From: Streptomyces sp. NBC_01498
GTDB lineage: Bacteria > Actinomycetota > Actinomycetes > Streptomycetales > Streptomycetaceae
Assembly: GCF_036327775.1 (NCBI RefSeq)
Contig: NZ_CP109598.1
Coordinates: 4,531,001 to 4,595,000 of the forward strand
DNA: 64,000 bases
Direction: 5' to 3'
A model generated the notes under the pieces. It was given only the letters and a program-made list of their open reading frames with translations, was not told where the DNA came from and did no database searches. Position numbers and translations under genes: made by a program. Positions 45,070 to 54,416 of this stretch are shown in pieces. The stretch's first letter is position 1. Each line of letters starts with the position of its first letter.

Positions 45070-45099
45070 TTGACTGGCTCGTATCCGCACACTTGTAAT
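45070..45099 (+). promoter_or_regulatory. Candidate whiB promoter
   Basis: TTGACT at 45070-45075 and TGTAAT at 45094-45099 are spaced by 18 bases, about 75 bases before the whiB ATG. whiB is known to have more than one promoter in S. coelicolor; which of them this would be I cannot tell. Confidence 0.5.
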
Positions 45100-45172
45100 T
45101 TCACTCGTGTCGTTCGGCCGAAAACGGTAGCGGCCGCAAGCACGGGGACGTAAAGACAGACGAGGGGCGCAC

Positions 45173-45436
45173 ATGACCGAGCTGTTCGAACAACTGCTGG
45201 TCGAGGACGCGGACGAGGAACTCGGCTGGCAGGAGCGCGCGTTGTGCGCCCAGACAGATCCCGAGTCCTTCTTCCCCGAGAAGGGCGGCTCCACCCGCGA
45301 GGCCAAGAAGGTCTGTCTCGCCTGTGAGGTCCGCTCCGAATGCCTGGAGTATGCCCTCGCCAATGACGAGAGATTCGGCATCTGGGGCGGTCTGTCCGAA
45401 CGCGAACGCCGCCGTCTCAAGAAGGCCGCGGTTTGA
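45173..45436 (+). CDS. whiB: Sporulation regulator WhiB
   Basis: This 87-residue Wbl protein binds a 4Fe-4S cluster through Cys25, Cys48, Cys51 and Cys57 (CLAC motif). The GIWGG turn at residues 69-73 and the basic end RERRRLKKA are the sigma-factor and DNA-contact parts. Sequence, size and surroundings match Streptomyces WhiB, which works with WhiA to control the switch from growth to sporulation septation. A GAGGGG ribosome site lies before the ATG. Confidence 0.96.
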   Translation: MTELFEQLLVEDADEELGWQERALCAQTDPESFFPEKGGSTREAKKVCLACEVRSECLEYALANDERFGIWGGLSERERRRLKKAAV

Positions 45437-45725
45437 ACAATTCCGGCCATTCTCGGAGCGCCCCCCGCGCGATAGCCCCCGTACGACCCCGCACACCCCT
45501 TCACCGGACATTCTCCCGACGGTCCGCCACCCGCGCCCCCGGCGCAGGCGGCGGACCGTCGACGTGACCGGAGCGGACGCCCCCGCCCGGCGCCGTCCTC
45601 CGGATCGTCCGGTTTGTTCCCGCGCTCGGGGATCCGGCGCCTGTTCGTACCGTTAGTGTGGGGCCCCGTCCGAGACGCCAAACGCCCCGTGGGGGCGACC
45701 CCCCGGCCGGAGGGCCCCTAACTCG

Positions 45726-48700
45726 ATGTCCGCCACCACAGCCGCGTTCACGTCCGCCACCGCACCGGAGTACCCGCGGCACGTCGTGACCGCAGTGCTC
45801 GTCGCCCACGACGGCGCCCGCTGGCTCCCCGACGCCCTCGCCGGGCTGATCGGCCAGGAACGCCCCGTACAGAACGTCATCGCCGCCGACACCGGCAGCG
45901 CCGACGAATCGGCCACGCTGCTCACCGAATCGCTCGGCCCGGACCGCGTCGTCCACCTCGCCCGCCGCACCGGCTTCGGCGCGGCCGTCGAGGAGGCCGT
46001 CCGCACCGCCGGCGTGCTCACCCCCGACGACCTGCCGTATCTGAAACGGCCGAGCGGCTGGGACCCGGTCACCCGGACCTGGCAGGACGACGCGTACGAC
46101 ATGCCCGAACTGCCGCACGGCGAACCCGTGCAGTGGCTCTGGCTGCTCCACGACGACTGCGCCCCCGACCCCGACGCCCTCGCCGAACTGCTGCGCGTCG
46201 TCGAGTCCGACGAGCACGCCGTCATCGTCGGCCCCAAGCTGCGCGGCTGGTACGACCGCAAGCAGCTGTTGGAGGTCGGCGTCTCCATCGCCAACAGCGG
46301 TCGCCGCTGGACCGGCCTCGACCGGCGCGAACAGGACCAGGGCCAGCACGACCAGGTGCGCACCGTGCTCTCCGTCTCCAGCGCGGGCATGCTCATCCGC
46401 CGGGACGTCTGGGAGGAACTCGGCGGCTTCGACCGCAGACTGCCCCTCATGCGCGACGACGTCGACCTGTGCTGGCGCGCGCACGCCGCCGGACACCGGG
46501 TGCTCGTCGCGCCCGACGCCGTCCTGCGGCACGCCGAGGCCGCCGCGCGCGAGCGCCGCACCGTCGACTGCGCCGGCCGCTCCGTCGTCAACCCGCACCG
46601 CGTCGACAAGGCCGGCGCCGTCTACACGATGCTCGTCAACTCGCGCACCGCCGTGCTGCCCTACGTACTCCTGCGGCTCGTCCTCGGCACCCTGTTGCGC
46701 ACCGTCGCCTATCTGGTGGGCAAGGCCCCCGGACAGGCCGTGGACGAGGTCATGGGCCTGTCCGGCACGCTCCTGCGGCCCGGCCGCATCATCGGCGCCC
46801 GAAAACGACGAGGCAGAGGCGTCGTCGAGGCCGCCGAACTCCGCCCGCTTTTCCCGCCACCCGGTGCCACCGTCCGGGCAACGGTCGAACACGTAGCTGG
46901 AAGCCTCGGTGGCGGCTCTGAGACCGAGGCCGGCGGCTCACGCCACGGCGCGGTGGAGTCGGGCCCCGGCGGGGACGACGCGGACTTCCTGGAGGTCGAG
47001 CAGTTCGCCCGGCTCAAGCGCCTCGCGCACCGGCCCGGCCCGGTCCTCTTCGCCGTGCTGCTCCTCGTCTCCCTCGTCGCCTGCCGCGCGCTGCTGGCCG
47101 GCGGCTCACTCGCGGGCGGCGCCCTGCTGCCCGCGCCGCCGGACGTCTCGGACCTGTGGTCCCGGTACGCCGACGGCTGGCACCCCGTAGGCACGGGCGG
47201 CACCCAGACCGCGCCGCCGTACCTCGCGCTCCTCGCGGCCCTGTCCACGCTGTTCCTCGGCTCGACCGGCCTCGCGCTGACCGTACTCCTCGTCTGCTCC
47301 GTACCGCTCGCCGGAGTCACCGCGTACTTCGCCTCCCGGCCCCTGGTCGAGTCGAAGCTCCTGCGGGCCTGGGCGAGCGTCGCGTACGCCTTCCTGCCCG
47401 CCGCGACCGGCGCACTGGCCACCGGGCGGCTCGGCACGGCCGTGCTGGCCGTCCTGCTCCCGCTCATCGCCCGCGCGGCCGTCGCCGCGCACGGCTTCCG
47501 CGCCGGAAACACCGGCCCGGGTGCCACGGCGGGCGGCACGGCACGCGGCAGCTGGCGCGCCACCTGGGCGTACACCCTGCTGCTCACCTTCACGATGGCC
47601 TTCACCCCCGTCGTCTGGCCGCTGGCGCTCGTCCTCGGCCTCGGCGTGCTGGTGCTGCGCCGCGACGACCTCGTCGCGTACGGGCTGCGCCTGCTGGCCG
47701 TCGTCGGCACCCCGCTGCTCGTCCTGGCCCCCTGGTCGCTGTCGCTGCTGACGGCGCCGTCCGGGCTGTTCCGCGAGGCGGGACTGGAGTTCGGTACGGG
47801 CCAGGCCACCGCCCTCGATCTGCTCGGCCTCAGCCCCGGCGGTCCCAAGACCGCGGGCGGGCTGCTGCTGATCGGCGTCGTCCTGGCGGCGCTGGCCGCA
47901 CTGCTGCGCGGCGAGCGGCAGTTCGCCGTGCGCGCGGCCTGGGCCGCCGCCCTCGTGGCCCTGGTCTTCGCCGTCCTGACGAACAACTCCGGCTGGGCCG
48001 GACCCGCCACCCTCGTCTACGGTCTCGCGCTCATCGCGGCGGCCGTGCTCGGCGCCGACGGCGCCAAGGACCGGGTCGCCAGCCAGAGCTTCGGCTGGCG
48101 CCAGCCCGTGGCGGCGGTCATCGCCCTCGCCGCCGCGGCGGCCCCGCTGCTCGCGGCGGGCGGCTGGATGATCAGCGGCGCGGCGGGCCCGCTGGAGCGG
48201 CGCGACCCGGTGCAGGTACCGGCGTTCGTCGCCGAGGAGAGCATCACCCGCGACCAGCCGCGCACCCTGATCCTGGGCGGCACGTCGCCCGCGGAGGTCG
48301 CGTACTCGCTCGTACGCGGCTCCGGCGGCCGGCTCGGTGACGCCGAGCTGACCGCGTCGGGCGGCAGCGACCCCCGGCTCGACAAGGTCGTCGGACGCCT
48401 CGTCGCGGGCTCCGGCGCCGACCAGACCGAGCAGCTCAGCGGTTTCGCGATCCGCTACGTCCTGGTACGGGACGGCGCCCCCGCGCAGATGTCCCGCGTA
48501 CTGGACTCCACCCCGGGCCTCAGCCGGCTCAGCCAGCTCGACGGCAGCGCGCTGTGGCGCGTCGACCGGCAGATCTCACGGGCCACGATCATCGAGGGCG
48601 AGGACGGCGCCGAACCACTGCCCGTCGGCTCCTCCACCGTCGAGGCCCACACCGACATCCCGGCCGGCAAGGCCGGGCGGGTGCTGCGGATCGCCGACCG

Positions 48701-49511
48701 GGCCGCCGAGGGCTGGCAGGCCACGCTCGACGGCCGCCTCCTGGAGAAGACGACCGTCGACGGCTGGGCACAGGGCTTCGCGCTTCCCTCCGAGGGCGGC
48801 AGGCTCGACCTCACGTACGAGGACTCCTTCACCCACACCGCGTGGGGCTGGGCACAGGCCGCACTGGCCGTCGTGCTCGTCGTGCTGGCCCTGCCGGGGC
48901 GGCGCAAGGAGAACGACGACGACCTGCCCGAGGAGGGCGCCGACATCCCCGCACAGCCCGTCTCGGGCGAGGGGCGCCGGGCCCGCAGGCTGCGGGCCGC
49001 CGCCCAGGCGGAGGGCACGGAGACGCCGGAGCCCGCCGAGGAGGTCACGGTGCCGGAGCAGGCGGAGGCGGCGTACGCGGCGGCCGTACCCCGGCAGCAG
49101 TCGTACGGAGAGTGGGACGACCGCTCGGACCGGACGGACCGGCAGGGCGCCGAGGAGTACGCCTCGTACGGCACGAACGAGCAGCGGCAGTACGAAGGCG
49201 CTCCCTACCAGCACCAGCAGGGCACCCAGCCGTACGAGGAGCAGGGGCAGTACGAGGGCGCGCCTCCGTACGAAGGCGCCGGTGCCGGTCAGTACGAAGG
49301 CACGGGGCAGTACGGCGCCGACGGATACCCGCAGTACTCGCAGTACCCGGCGGACCAGTACCAGCAGCAGGCACCCGTCCAGTACGACCAGTACGGATAC
49401 GTGGTCCAGCAGCCGTACGAGGACGGGCAGGGGTACTACACCGACATCCCGCAGCCCTACACCGACGGCAGCGAGAACGAGCAGCGTCCCGACGGGAGCA
49501 ACAACCGGTGA
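45726..49511 (+). CDS. Large membrane glycosyltransferase, GT2 domain plus multi-helix region
   Basis: This 1261-residue protein has an N-terminal GT2 domain (about 20-330) with VTAVLVAHDGARWLPDALAG, LWLLHDDCAPDPDAL and GGFDRRLPLMRDDVDLCWRA. A linker of about 100 residues leads to a region with about 12 hydrophobic segments (about 435-830) and an external domain (about 840-1040). A last membrane helix (ALAVVLVVLALPG) precedes a cytoplasmic tail that ends in ~100 residues rich in Gln, Tyr, Gly and Pro. It resembles actinobacterial lipid-linked glycan transferases. The stop overlaps the next gene by four bases. Confidence 0.88.
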   Translation: MSATTAAFTSATAPEYPRHVVTAVLVAHDGARWLPDALAGLIGQERPVQNVIAADTGSADESATLLTESLGPDRVVHLARRTGFGAAVEEAVRTAGVLTPDDLPYLKRPSGWDPVTRTWQDDAYDMPELPHGEPVQWLWLLHDDCAPDPDALAELLRVVESDEHAVIVGPKLRGWYDRKQLLEVGVSIANSGRRWTGLDRREQDQGQHDQVRTVLSVSSAGMLIRRDVWEELGGFDRRLPLMRDDVDLCWRAHAAGHRVLVAPDAVLRHAEAAARERRTVDCAGRSVVNPHRVDKAGAVYTMLVNSRTAVLPYVLLRLVLGTLLRTVAYLVGKAPGQAVDEVMGLSGTLLRPGRIIGARKRRGRGVVEAAELRPLFPPPGATVRATVEHVAGSLGGGSETEAGGSRHGAVESGPGGDDADFLEVEQFARLKRLAHRPGPVLFAVLLLVSLVACRALLAGGSLAGGALLPAPPDVSDLWSRYADGWHPVGTGGTQTAPPYLALLAALSTLFLGSTGLALTVLLVCSVPLAGVTAYFASRPLVESKLLRAWASVAYAFLPAATGALATGRLGTAVLAVLLPLIARAAVAAHGFRAGNTGPGATAGGTARGSWRATWAYTLLLTFTMAFTPVVWPLALVLGLGVLVLRRDDLVAYGLRLLAVVGTPLLVLAPWSLSLLTAPSGLFREAGLEFGTGQATALDLLGLSPGGPKTAGGLLLIGVVLAALAALLRGERQFAVRAAWAAALVALVFAVLTNNSGWAGPATLVYGLALIAAAVLGADGAKDRVASQSFGWRQPVAAVIALAAAAAPLLAAGGWMISGAAGPLERRDPVQVPAFVAEESITRDQPRTLILGGTSPAEVAYSLVRGSGGRLGDAELTASGGSDPRLDKVVGRLVAGSGADQTEQLSGFAIRYVLVRDGAPAQMSRVLDSTPGLSRLSQLDGSALWRVDRQISRATIIEGEDGAEPLPVGSSTVEAHTDIPAGKAGRVLRIADRAAEGWQATLDGRLLEKTTVDGWAQGFALPSEGGRLDLTYEDSFTHTAWGWAQAALAVVLVVLALPGRRKENDDDLPEEGADIPAQPVSGEGRRARRLRAAAQAEGTETPEPAEEVTVPEQAEAAYAAAVPRQQSYGEWDDRSDRTDRQGAEEYASYGTNEQRQYEGAPYQHQQGTQPYEEQGQYEGAPPYEGAGAGQYEGTGQYGADGYPQYSQYPADQYQQQAPVQYDQYGYVVQQPYEDGQGYYTDIPQPYTDGSENEQRPDGSNNR

Positions 49512-51172
49512 ACCGCACGACCCTCTCCCTCATCGCTGCCGCCACGGCACTCGCGGCGATCACCGGATTCGCCGCGGTCACCGCGCCCGACCCCACCGAC
49601 CCGGCGGCGTCGGCGAAGGCCGCCGCCCGGCTGCCGGTGGAACGCAGCAGTCTGCTCTGTCCCGCGCCCAGCACCTCGGAGCTGGCCGAGACGGTCTACA
49701 CGTCCTTCACCCCGGCCGGCACGGCGGGCGCGGGAACGGGCGGCGCGGCCGAACTGGCGCCGTCCGCCGCCGCCCTGGCCGACGAGGCCCCCGCCGACGA
49801 CGAGAAGAAGCCGGACGACGAACAGCCGGACGGCGAAGAGTCGGACAGCGGGGCCACGGACGACGAGGCGGCCGGCGACGCGGCCACGGACGAGGACGCG
49901 GCGGGCGACGAGGCGGCGGGCGACGAGGAGAAGAAGCCCGCGGCGGACGGCACGGGCACGGCCGACCCGAAGCCCAAGCCGTTCCTGGCCCTCAAAGAGC
50001 CCGGCAAGCCCGTCTCCGGCTCCAACAAGACCGCCGAAGCCCCCGCGCTCGTCGGCACCGCCACCGGCTCTCTCGCGCCCGGCTGGACCGCCCAGCAGAC
50101 CACCACGATCACGGCGGGTGACTCGCGCGCGCTGCTCGGCGCCGCCTGCACCGCGCCCGACACCGACTTCTGGTTCCCGGGCGCGTCCACCGACAAGTCC
50201 CGCCAGGACTACGTCCACCTCACCAACCCGGACGACACGGCCGCCGTCGCCGACATCGCCCTCTACGGCAAGGAGGGCAACCTCAAGTCCGACCGGGGAG
50301 AGGGCGTCACCGTCCCCGCGCGCTCCAGCGTCCCCGTCCTGCTCGCGACCCTCACCGGAGAGGCCGAGCCCGACGTCACCGTCCACGTGAGCACCCGCAC
50401 CGGCCGCGTGGGCGCCGTGGTGAACGCCTCCGACGACAAGGCCGGCGGCGACTGGCTGGCAGCCGCCGCCGACCCCGCGCCCCGCGCGGTGCTCCCCGGC
50501 ATCCCGGCCGACGCCACCTCCGTACACCTGGTGGCCTTCGCGCCCGGCGAGGACGACGCCGAACTGAAGGTGCAACTGGTGGGCGAGACCGGCACGATCG
50601 TCCCGACCTCCGCCGCCGCACCGCTGACCGTGAAGTCGGGCATGACGGCCGCCCTCGACCTCGGTGACCTCACCAAGGGCGAGGCAGGCTCCCTGCTCGT
50701 CAGTCCGGCGGAGGGCGGCGACCAGACCCCCGTGGTCGCGGCGCTGCGTGTCGTCCGCGGCAAGGGCACCGACCAGGAGATCGCCTTCATCCCGGCCACG
50801 GGCGCCGTGACCGAGCGCGCGACGGTCGCCGACAACCGCGCCAAGGGCTCGACCCTGTCGCTGACCGCGCCGGGCGAGACCGGGAAGGTCAAGGTCACGG
50901 CCTCGGCGGGCAGCGGGGGCGGTGAGCCGGCCGTGAAGTCGTACACGGTCAAGGGCGGTACGACGCAGGCGGTGGTGCCCCCGGTCCCGGGCGGGCTCAA
51001 GGGCTCGTACGCGCTGACGGTCGAGCCCGAGTCGGGCGGCCCGGTGCACGCGGCGCGCACGCTGGCGCTCACCCAGGACGGCGTACCGCTGTTCACGGTG
51101 CAGACCCTGCCGAACGACCGGGGCATGGTGTCCGTACCGGCGACGAAGGAAGACCTCTCCGTACTGAAGTGA
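49508..51172 (+). CDS. DUF5719 family exported protein
   Basis: This 554-residue protein starts at a GTG that overlaps the glycosyltransferase stop (GTGA). Residues 1-25 look like a signal peptide or anchor (TLSLIAAATALAAITGFAAV). About 80 residues of Asp/Glu/Ala-rich linker follow. The rest is beta-rich, with VHLTNPDDTAAVADIALYGK, RSSVPVLLATL and VGAVVNASDDKAGGDWLAAA. The tight coupling to the transferase suggests that both act in one envelope glycan step. The biochemical role of the family is unknown. Confidence 0.85.
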   Translation: MNRTTLSLIAAATALAAITGFAAVTAPDPTDPAASAKAAARLPVERSSLLCPAPSTSELAETVYTSFTPAGTAGAGTGGAAELAPSAAALADEAPADDEKKPDDEQPDGEESDSGATDDEAAGDAATDEDAAGDEAAGDEEKKPAADGTGTADPKPKPFLALKEPGKPVSGSNKTAEAPALVGTATGSLAPGWTAQQTTTITAGDSRALLGAACTAPDTDFWFPGASTDKSRQDYVHLTNPDDTAAVADIALYGKEGNLKSDRGEGVTVPARSSVPVLLATLTGEAEPDVTVHVSTRTGRVGAVVNASDDKAGGDWLAAAADPAPRAVLPGIPADATSVHLVAFAPGEDDAELKVQLVGETGTIVPTSAAAPLTVKSGMTAALDLGDLTKGEAGSLLVSPAEGGDQTPVVAALRVVRGKGTDQEIAFIPATGAVTERATVADNRAKGSTLSLTAPGETGKVKVTASAGSGGGEPAVKSYTVKGGTTQAVVPPVPGGLKGSYALTVEPESGGPVHAARTLALTQDGVPLFTVQTLPNDRGMVSVPATKEDLSVLK

Positions 51173-51272
51173 CCGGGGACGGCCCCTCCGTACGGAGGGG
51201 AGGCGGAGAACGCCGACGGGCCCGGGTGCGTACGGGGAACGCCCGGCCACGGGGAGCGGCCCGGTCGGTCGG

Positions 51273-51704
51273 TCAGTCCTGGCCGTATCGCGGATCGACG
51301 GATTCCGGTGCCAGCCCCAGCAGTTCGGCGACCTGCTCGACCACGACCTCGTGGACGAGCAGGGCCCGTTCCTCGCGGTTCTTCGTGCGGATCTCCACGG
51401 GGCGCCGGTACACGACGATGGAGGCGGGCCTGCCCTTGGCCTCGGGGACGGACCGGCCGAGGGGGACGGAGTCGCCGTCGTCGCCGGGCACGTCGAGAAC
51501 CTGGAAGTCGATCTCGGCCAGTTGCGGCCAGCGCCGCTCCAGGCGCTCCACGGAGTCCCGTACGAGATCGCGGAAGGAGTCCGAACGGCTCGCCGCGAGC
51601 GGGACCTGGGGCGGGGCGACGGGCCCGCGCATACCGCGGCCGTGACGGTCACGGCGGCGGGGTCTCGGCTCGGTGGGCTGCGGCGGTACGGGACTGTCCA
51701 TCAC
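51273..51704 (-). CDS. Metallopeptidase family (zincin-like) protein
   Basis: This 143-residue protein fits a small zincin-like family common in actinobacteria. The core reads FQVLDVPGDDGDSVPLGRSV, SIVVYRRPVEIRTKNREERA and LLVHEVVVEQVAELLG. The usual zinc motif HExxHH/HExxH appears as HEVVVEQ, without the second His. The metal site may thus be altered or lost. The first ~40 residues are a basic, disordered tail. Substrate unknown. Confidence 0.8.
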   Translation of the reverse strand: MMDSPVPPQPTEPRPRRRDRHGRGMRGPVAPPQVPLAASRSDSFRDLVRDSVERLERRWPQLAEIDFQVLDVPGDDGDSVPLGRSVPEAKGRPASIVVYRRPVEIRTKNREERALLVHEVVVEQVAELLGLAPESVDPRYGQD

Positions 51705-51865
51705 TGAGGCAGGGTAGCTCTCCGGGGTCGCCCGGACGGTGCCGCCGGTCGCCGGACGGCATGTCGCAAATTGAGCATTCCGGCCAAGCTTGGGCTCGTT
51801 TCGCTAGGTCCACCGGATCGTGGCGCTCACGGTCGTTGGCTGGATTTGCCCCAAGTGATGACCGT

Positions 51866-51891
51866 GTCACCGAAGGTGACCCCTTGGTCAC
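51866..51891. promoter_or_regulatory. Three overlapping GGTGAC/GTCACC half-sites
   Basis: GTCACC (51866-51871), GGTGAC (51875-51880) and GGTCAC (51886-51891) form two overlapping inverted repeats. They lie in the divergent region between the zincin-like and DUF3499 genes. A bound regulator is inference. Confidence 0.45.
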
Positions 51892-52020
51892 ACCTCTTCC
51901 CGTGCAGGTCAGGGTAGTTACGGGCGCTCCCGGAGAGGCGAACGCCCCCGCACGACACGGTCGGGTGACGTGGGGGAGAGTCGTCGCGGCCCGCTCAAGA
52001 GTGCGGTACCGTCCAACATC

Positions 52021-52407
52021 GTGAGCCCTGTACGTCGCTGTTCGCGCACCGCGTGCGGCCGTTCCGCTGTCGCGACACTGACGTACGTCTATGCCGATTC
52101 GACCGCGGTCCTCGGCCCGCTCGCCACGTATGCCGAGCCCCACTGCTATGACCTGTGCGCGGAACACAGCGAGCGGCTGACCGCGCCGCGCGGCTGGGAG
52201 GTCGTCCGGCTCACGGACGGCTCGGCCCCGGCCCGGCCGAGCGGTGACGACCTGGAGGCCCTGGCGAACGCCGTACGCGAGGCGGCACGGCCCCCGGAGC
52301 GGCCGGGCGGACCCGGTCCCGGCGGTGGCAGCGGCCCGCGCGGGGTGGACCAGGGCGAGGTCGGGCGCCGAGGGCATCTGCGGGTGCTGCGTTCCCCCGA
52401 CTCCTGA
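52021..52407 (+). CDS. DUF3499 family protein
   Basis: This 128-residue protein starts at a GTG at 52021. RRCSRTACGR near the start and PHCYDLCAEHSERL near residue 42 supply four Cys residues and one His, as expected for a small zinc ribbon. TLTYVYADSTAVLGPL lies between them. The C-terminal half is Pro/Gly-rich and probably flexible. The family is confined to actinobacteria and its role is unknown to me. Confidence 0.85.
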   Translation: MSPVRRCSRTACGRSAVATLTYVYADSTAVLGPLATYAEPHCYDLCAEHSERLTAPRGWEVVRLTDGSAPARPSGDDLEALANAVREAARPPERPGGPGPGGGSGPRGVDQGEVGRRGHLRVLRSPDS

Positions 52408-52649
52408 CGTCGGTCGGCTTGTCGGCCGGGTCGTACGTCTGGTTCCCCGACCCTGATCTTCCACTCGCGACTCTCCTCCGCGTCCGCGTCTGCGGCCGAG
52501 TTCGGTCGCGCGGGGGTGCGCCCACGCGTTTCCGCACATAGGGGCGTTCTGTGCAGCGGGCCGTCCGCGTTTCCGTGACGGATGCTGCGCGGGTCATTGA
52601 CCTCTTTTGTCGTGGACACGATCATGCCTCCCAGCCGTGAGAGATCACT

Positions 52650-52664
52650 TTCCGCATCGCGGAA
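52650..52664. promoter_or_regulatory. TTCCGC-ATC-GCGGAA inverted repeat in the lactate permease leader
   Basis: A perfect 6+6 inverted repeat with a 3-base spacer lies a few bases before the ribosome site. TTGACC at 52597-52602 is a possible -35 box upstream. A repressor bound here could block transcription of the permease gene. Confidence 0.45.
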
Positions 52665-52680
52665 TACGGAGGCACCCGTC

Positions 52681-54297
52681 GTGTTCGAACAGCAGCTGGA
52701 ACCCGTGGCCGATTCACTCGGCCTGTCCGCCCTGGTCGCCGCCCTGCCCCTGGTCACCGTTCTGGTGCTGCTCGGCGCCGTGCGCATGAAGGCGCACCGC
52801 GCCGGACTGATCGGGCTGGCCGTCGCCGTACTCGTCGGCTGGCTCGCCTTCGGAATGCCGATCGGCCAGACCCTCTCCGCAGGCGCACAGGGCGTCGTCT
52901 TCGGCCTGTTCCCGATCATGTGGATCGTCGTCAACGCCCTCTGGGTGTACCGGATGACCGTTCGTACCCAGCACTTCGACATCCTGCGGCGCTCGTTCGG
53001 CCGGTTCTCCGACGATCCGCGCATCCAGGCACTCGTCGTCGCCTTCTGCTTCGGCGCGCTCCTCGAAGCGCTGGCCGGGTTCGGCGCCCCGGTCGCCATC
53101 TCGGCGGTGATGCTCGTGGCGCTCGGCTTCGACCCGGTCAAGGCGGCCATCGTCGCCCTCGTGGCCAACACCGCGCCCGTGGCCTTCGGCGCCATGGGTA
53201 CGCCGGTGGTGACCCTGGCGCAGGTCACCGGCCTGCCGCTGGACACCGTCGCCTCGGTCGTCGGCCGGCAGACCCCGCTGCTCGCCGTCGTCGTCCCCCT
53301 GGTGCTGGTCGGGCTCGTGGACGGCAAACGAGGTCTGCGCGAGACGTGGGCACCCGCCCTCGCCTGCGGACTCGCCTTCGGCGCGGCGCAGTTCGTCGCC
53401 TCCAACTACGTCTCCGCCCAACTCGCCGACATCGGGGCCGCGCTGGTGGGCGCCGCCGCGCTGCTCGCCGTACCGAGCGCGCGCAGGCCGGCCGACGAAG
53501 CCGTACGGACCTCCGTACTGAAGGGCGCCCGCAGCGAGGACCTGGACGTCGAGGACGACCGTCGCGAAGTCCTCCGCGCCTACGCCCCGTACGCACTGAT
53601 CGTGGTGATCTTCTCCCTCGCTCAGATCCCGCCGGTCAAGGACCTCTTCGCCAAGGCGACCCGGTCCTTCGACTGGCCCCTGCTCAATGTGGCCGACGCG
53701 GACGGCACACCGGTCGCCGCCAACGTCTTCTCCCTGCCGCTGATCTCGACCGGCGGCACGCTCGTCCTCGTCGCGGGCCTGATCACGGCCGGGGTGATCG
53801 GACTCAAGGCGAAGGAGGCGCTGAGGGAATGGGCCGCCACGGTGCACGAGTTGCGGTACGCCATCCTCACCGTCGTGTCCGTGCTGGCCCTCGCGTACGT
53901 GATGAACCTCTCCGGACAGGCCGCCACCATCGGCCACTTCGTCGCGGCGGCGGGTGCCGGGCTGGCGTTCCTCTCGCCCGTGCTGGGGTGGTTCGGCGTC
54001 GCGGTCACCGGCTCCGACACCTCGGCCAACGCGCTCTTCGGCGCGCTCCAGGTCACGGCGGCACGCGAATCCGGTCTGTCGCCCGAACTGTTGGCGGCGG
54101 CGAACAGCTCCGGCGGCGTCCTCGGCAAGATGATCTCCCCGCAGAATCTGACGATCGCGTGCGCCGCGGTCGGTCTGGCCGGCAAGGAGGGGGACCTCCT
54201 CAGGAAGGTCCTGCCCTGGAGCCTCGGGCTGCTGCTGGTGATGTGTCTGATCGTGGTGGGGCAGAGCACCTCCGTACTGGGCTGGATGCTGCCGTAG
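52681..54297 (+). CDS. lldP: L-lactate permease
   Basis: This 538-residue membrane protein of the LctP family has about 13 hydrophobic segments. It shows FCFGALLEALAGFGAPVAIS, ANTAPVAFGAMGTPV, GWFGVAVTGSDTSANALFG and KMISPQNLTIACAAVG, all typical of lactate and glycolate permeases. I chose the GTG at 52681 because GGAGG lies 12 bases upstream and the N-terminus then starts with the usual short periplasmic part. It imports lactate with protons. Its last codons lie in a perfect 35-bp tandem duplication. Confidence 0.93.
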   Translation: MFEQQLEPVADSLGLSALVAALPLVTVLVLLGAVRMKAHRAGLIGLAVAVLVGWLAFGMPIGQTLSAGAQGVVFGLFPIMWIVVNALWVYRMTVRTQHFDILRRSFGRFSDDPRIQALVVAFCFGALLEALAGFGAPVAISAVMLVALGFDPVKAAIVALVANTAPVAFGAMGTPVVTLAQVTGLPLDTVASVVGRQTPLLAVVVPLVLVGLVDGKRGLRETWAPALACGLAFGAAQFVASNYVSAQLADIGAALVGAAALLAVPSARRPADEAVRTSVLKGARSEDLDVEDDRREVLRAYAPYALIVVIFSLAQIPPVKDLFAKATRSFDWPLLNVADADGTPVAANVFSLPLISTGGTLVLVAGLITAGVIGLKAKEALREWAATVHELRYAILTVVSVLALAYVMNLSGQAATIGHFVAAAGAGLAFLSPVLGWFGVAVTGSDTSANALFGALQVTAARESGLSPELLAAANSSGGVLGKMISPQNLTIACAAVGLAGKEGDLLRKVLPWSLGLLLVMCLIVVGQSTSVLGWMLP

Positions 54298-54343
54298 GAC
54301 GGTCCTTCGTACTGGGCTGGATGCTGCCGTAGGACGGTCCTTC
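54274..54343. repeat. Perfect 35-bp tandem duplication across the lldP stop codon
   Basis: Bases 54274-54308 and 54309-54343 are identical. The unit starts GTACTGGGCTGGATGCTGCC and includes the lldP stop codon TAG. The second copy lies outside the gene, so only the first stop is used. Confidence 0.95.
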
Positions 54344-54416
54344 GGATCTCGCCGGGGACGCGGGTAGTTTGTGAGGACTGTCCGCAGGGACCAGAGAGAC
54401 CTCAGGAGGGGTGGCC

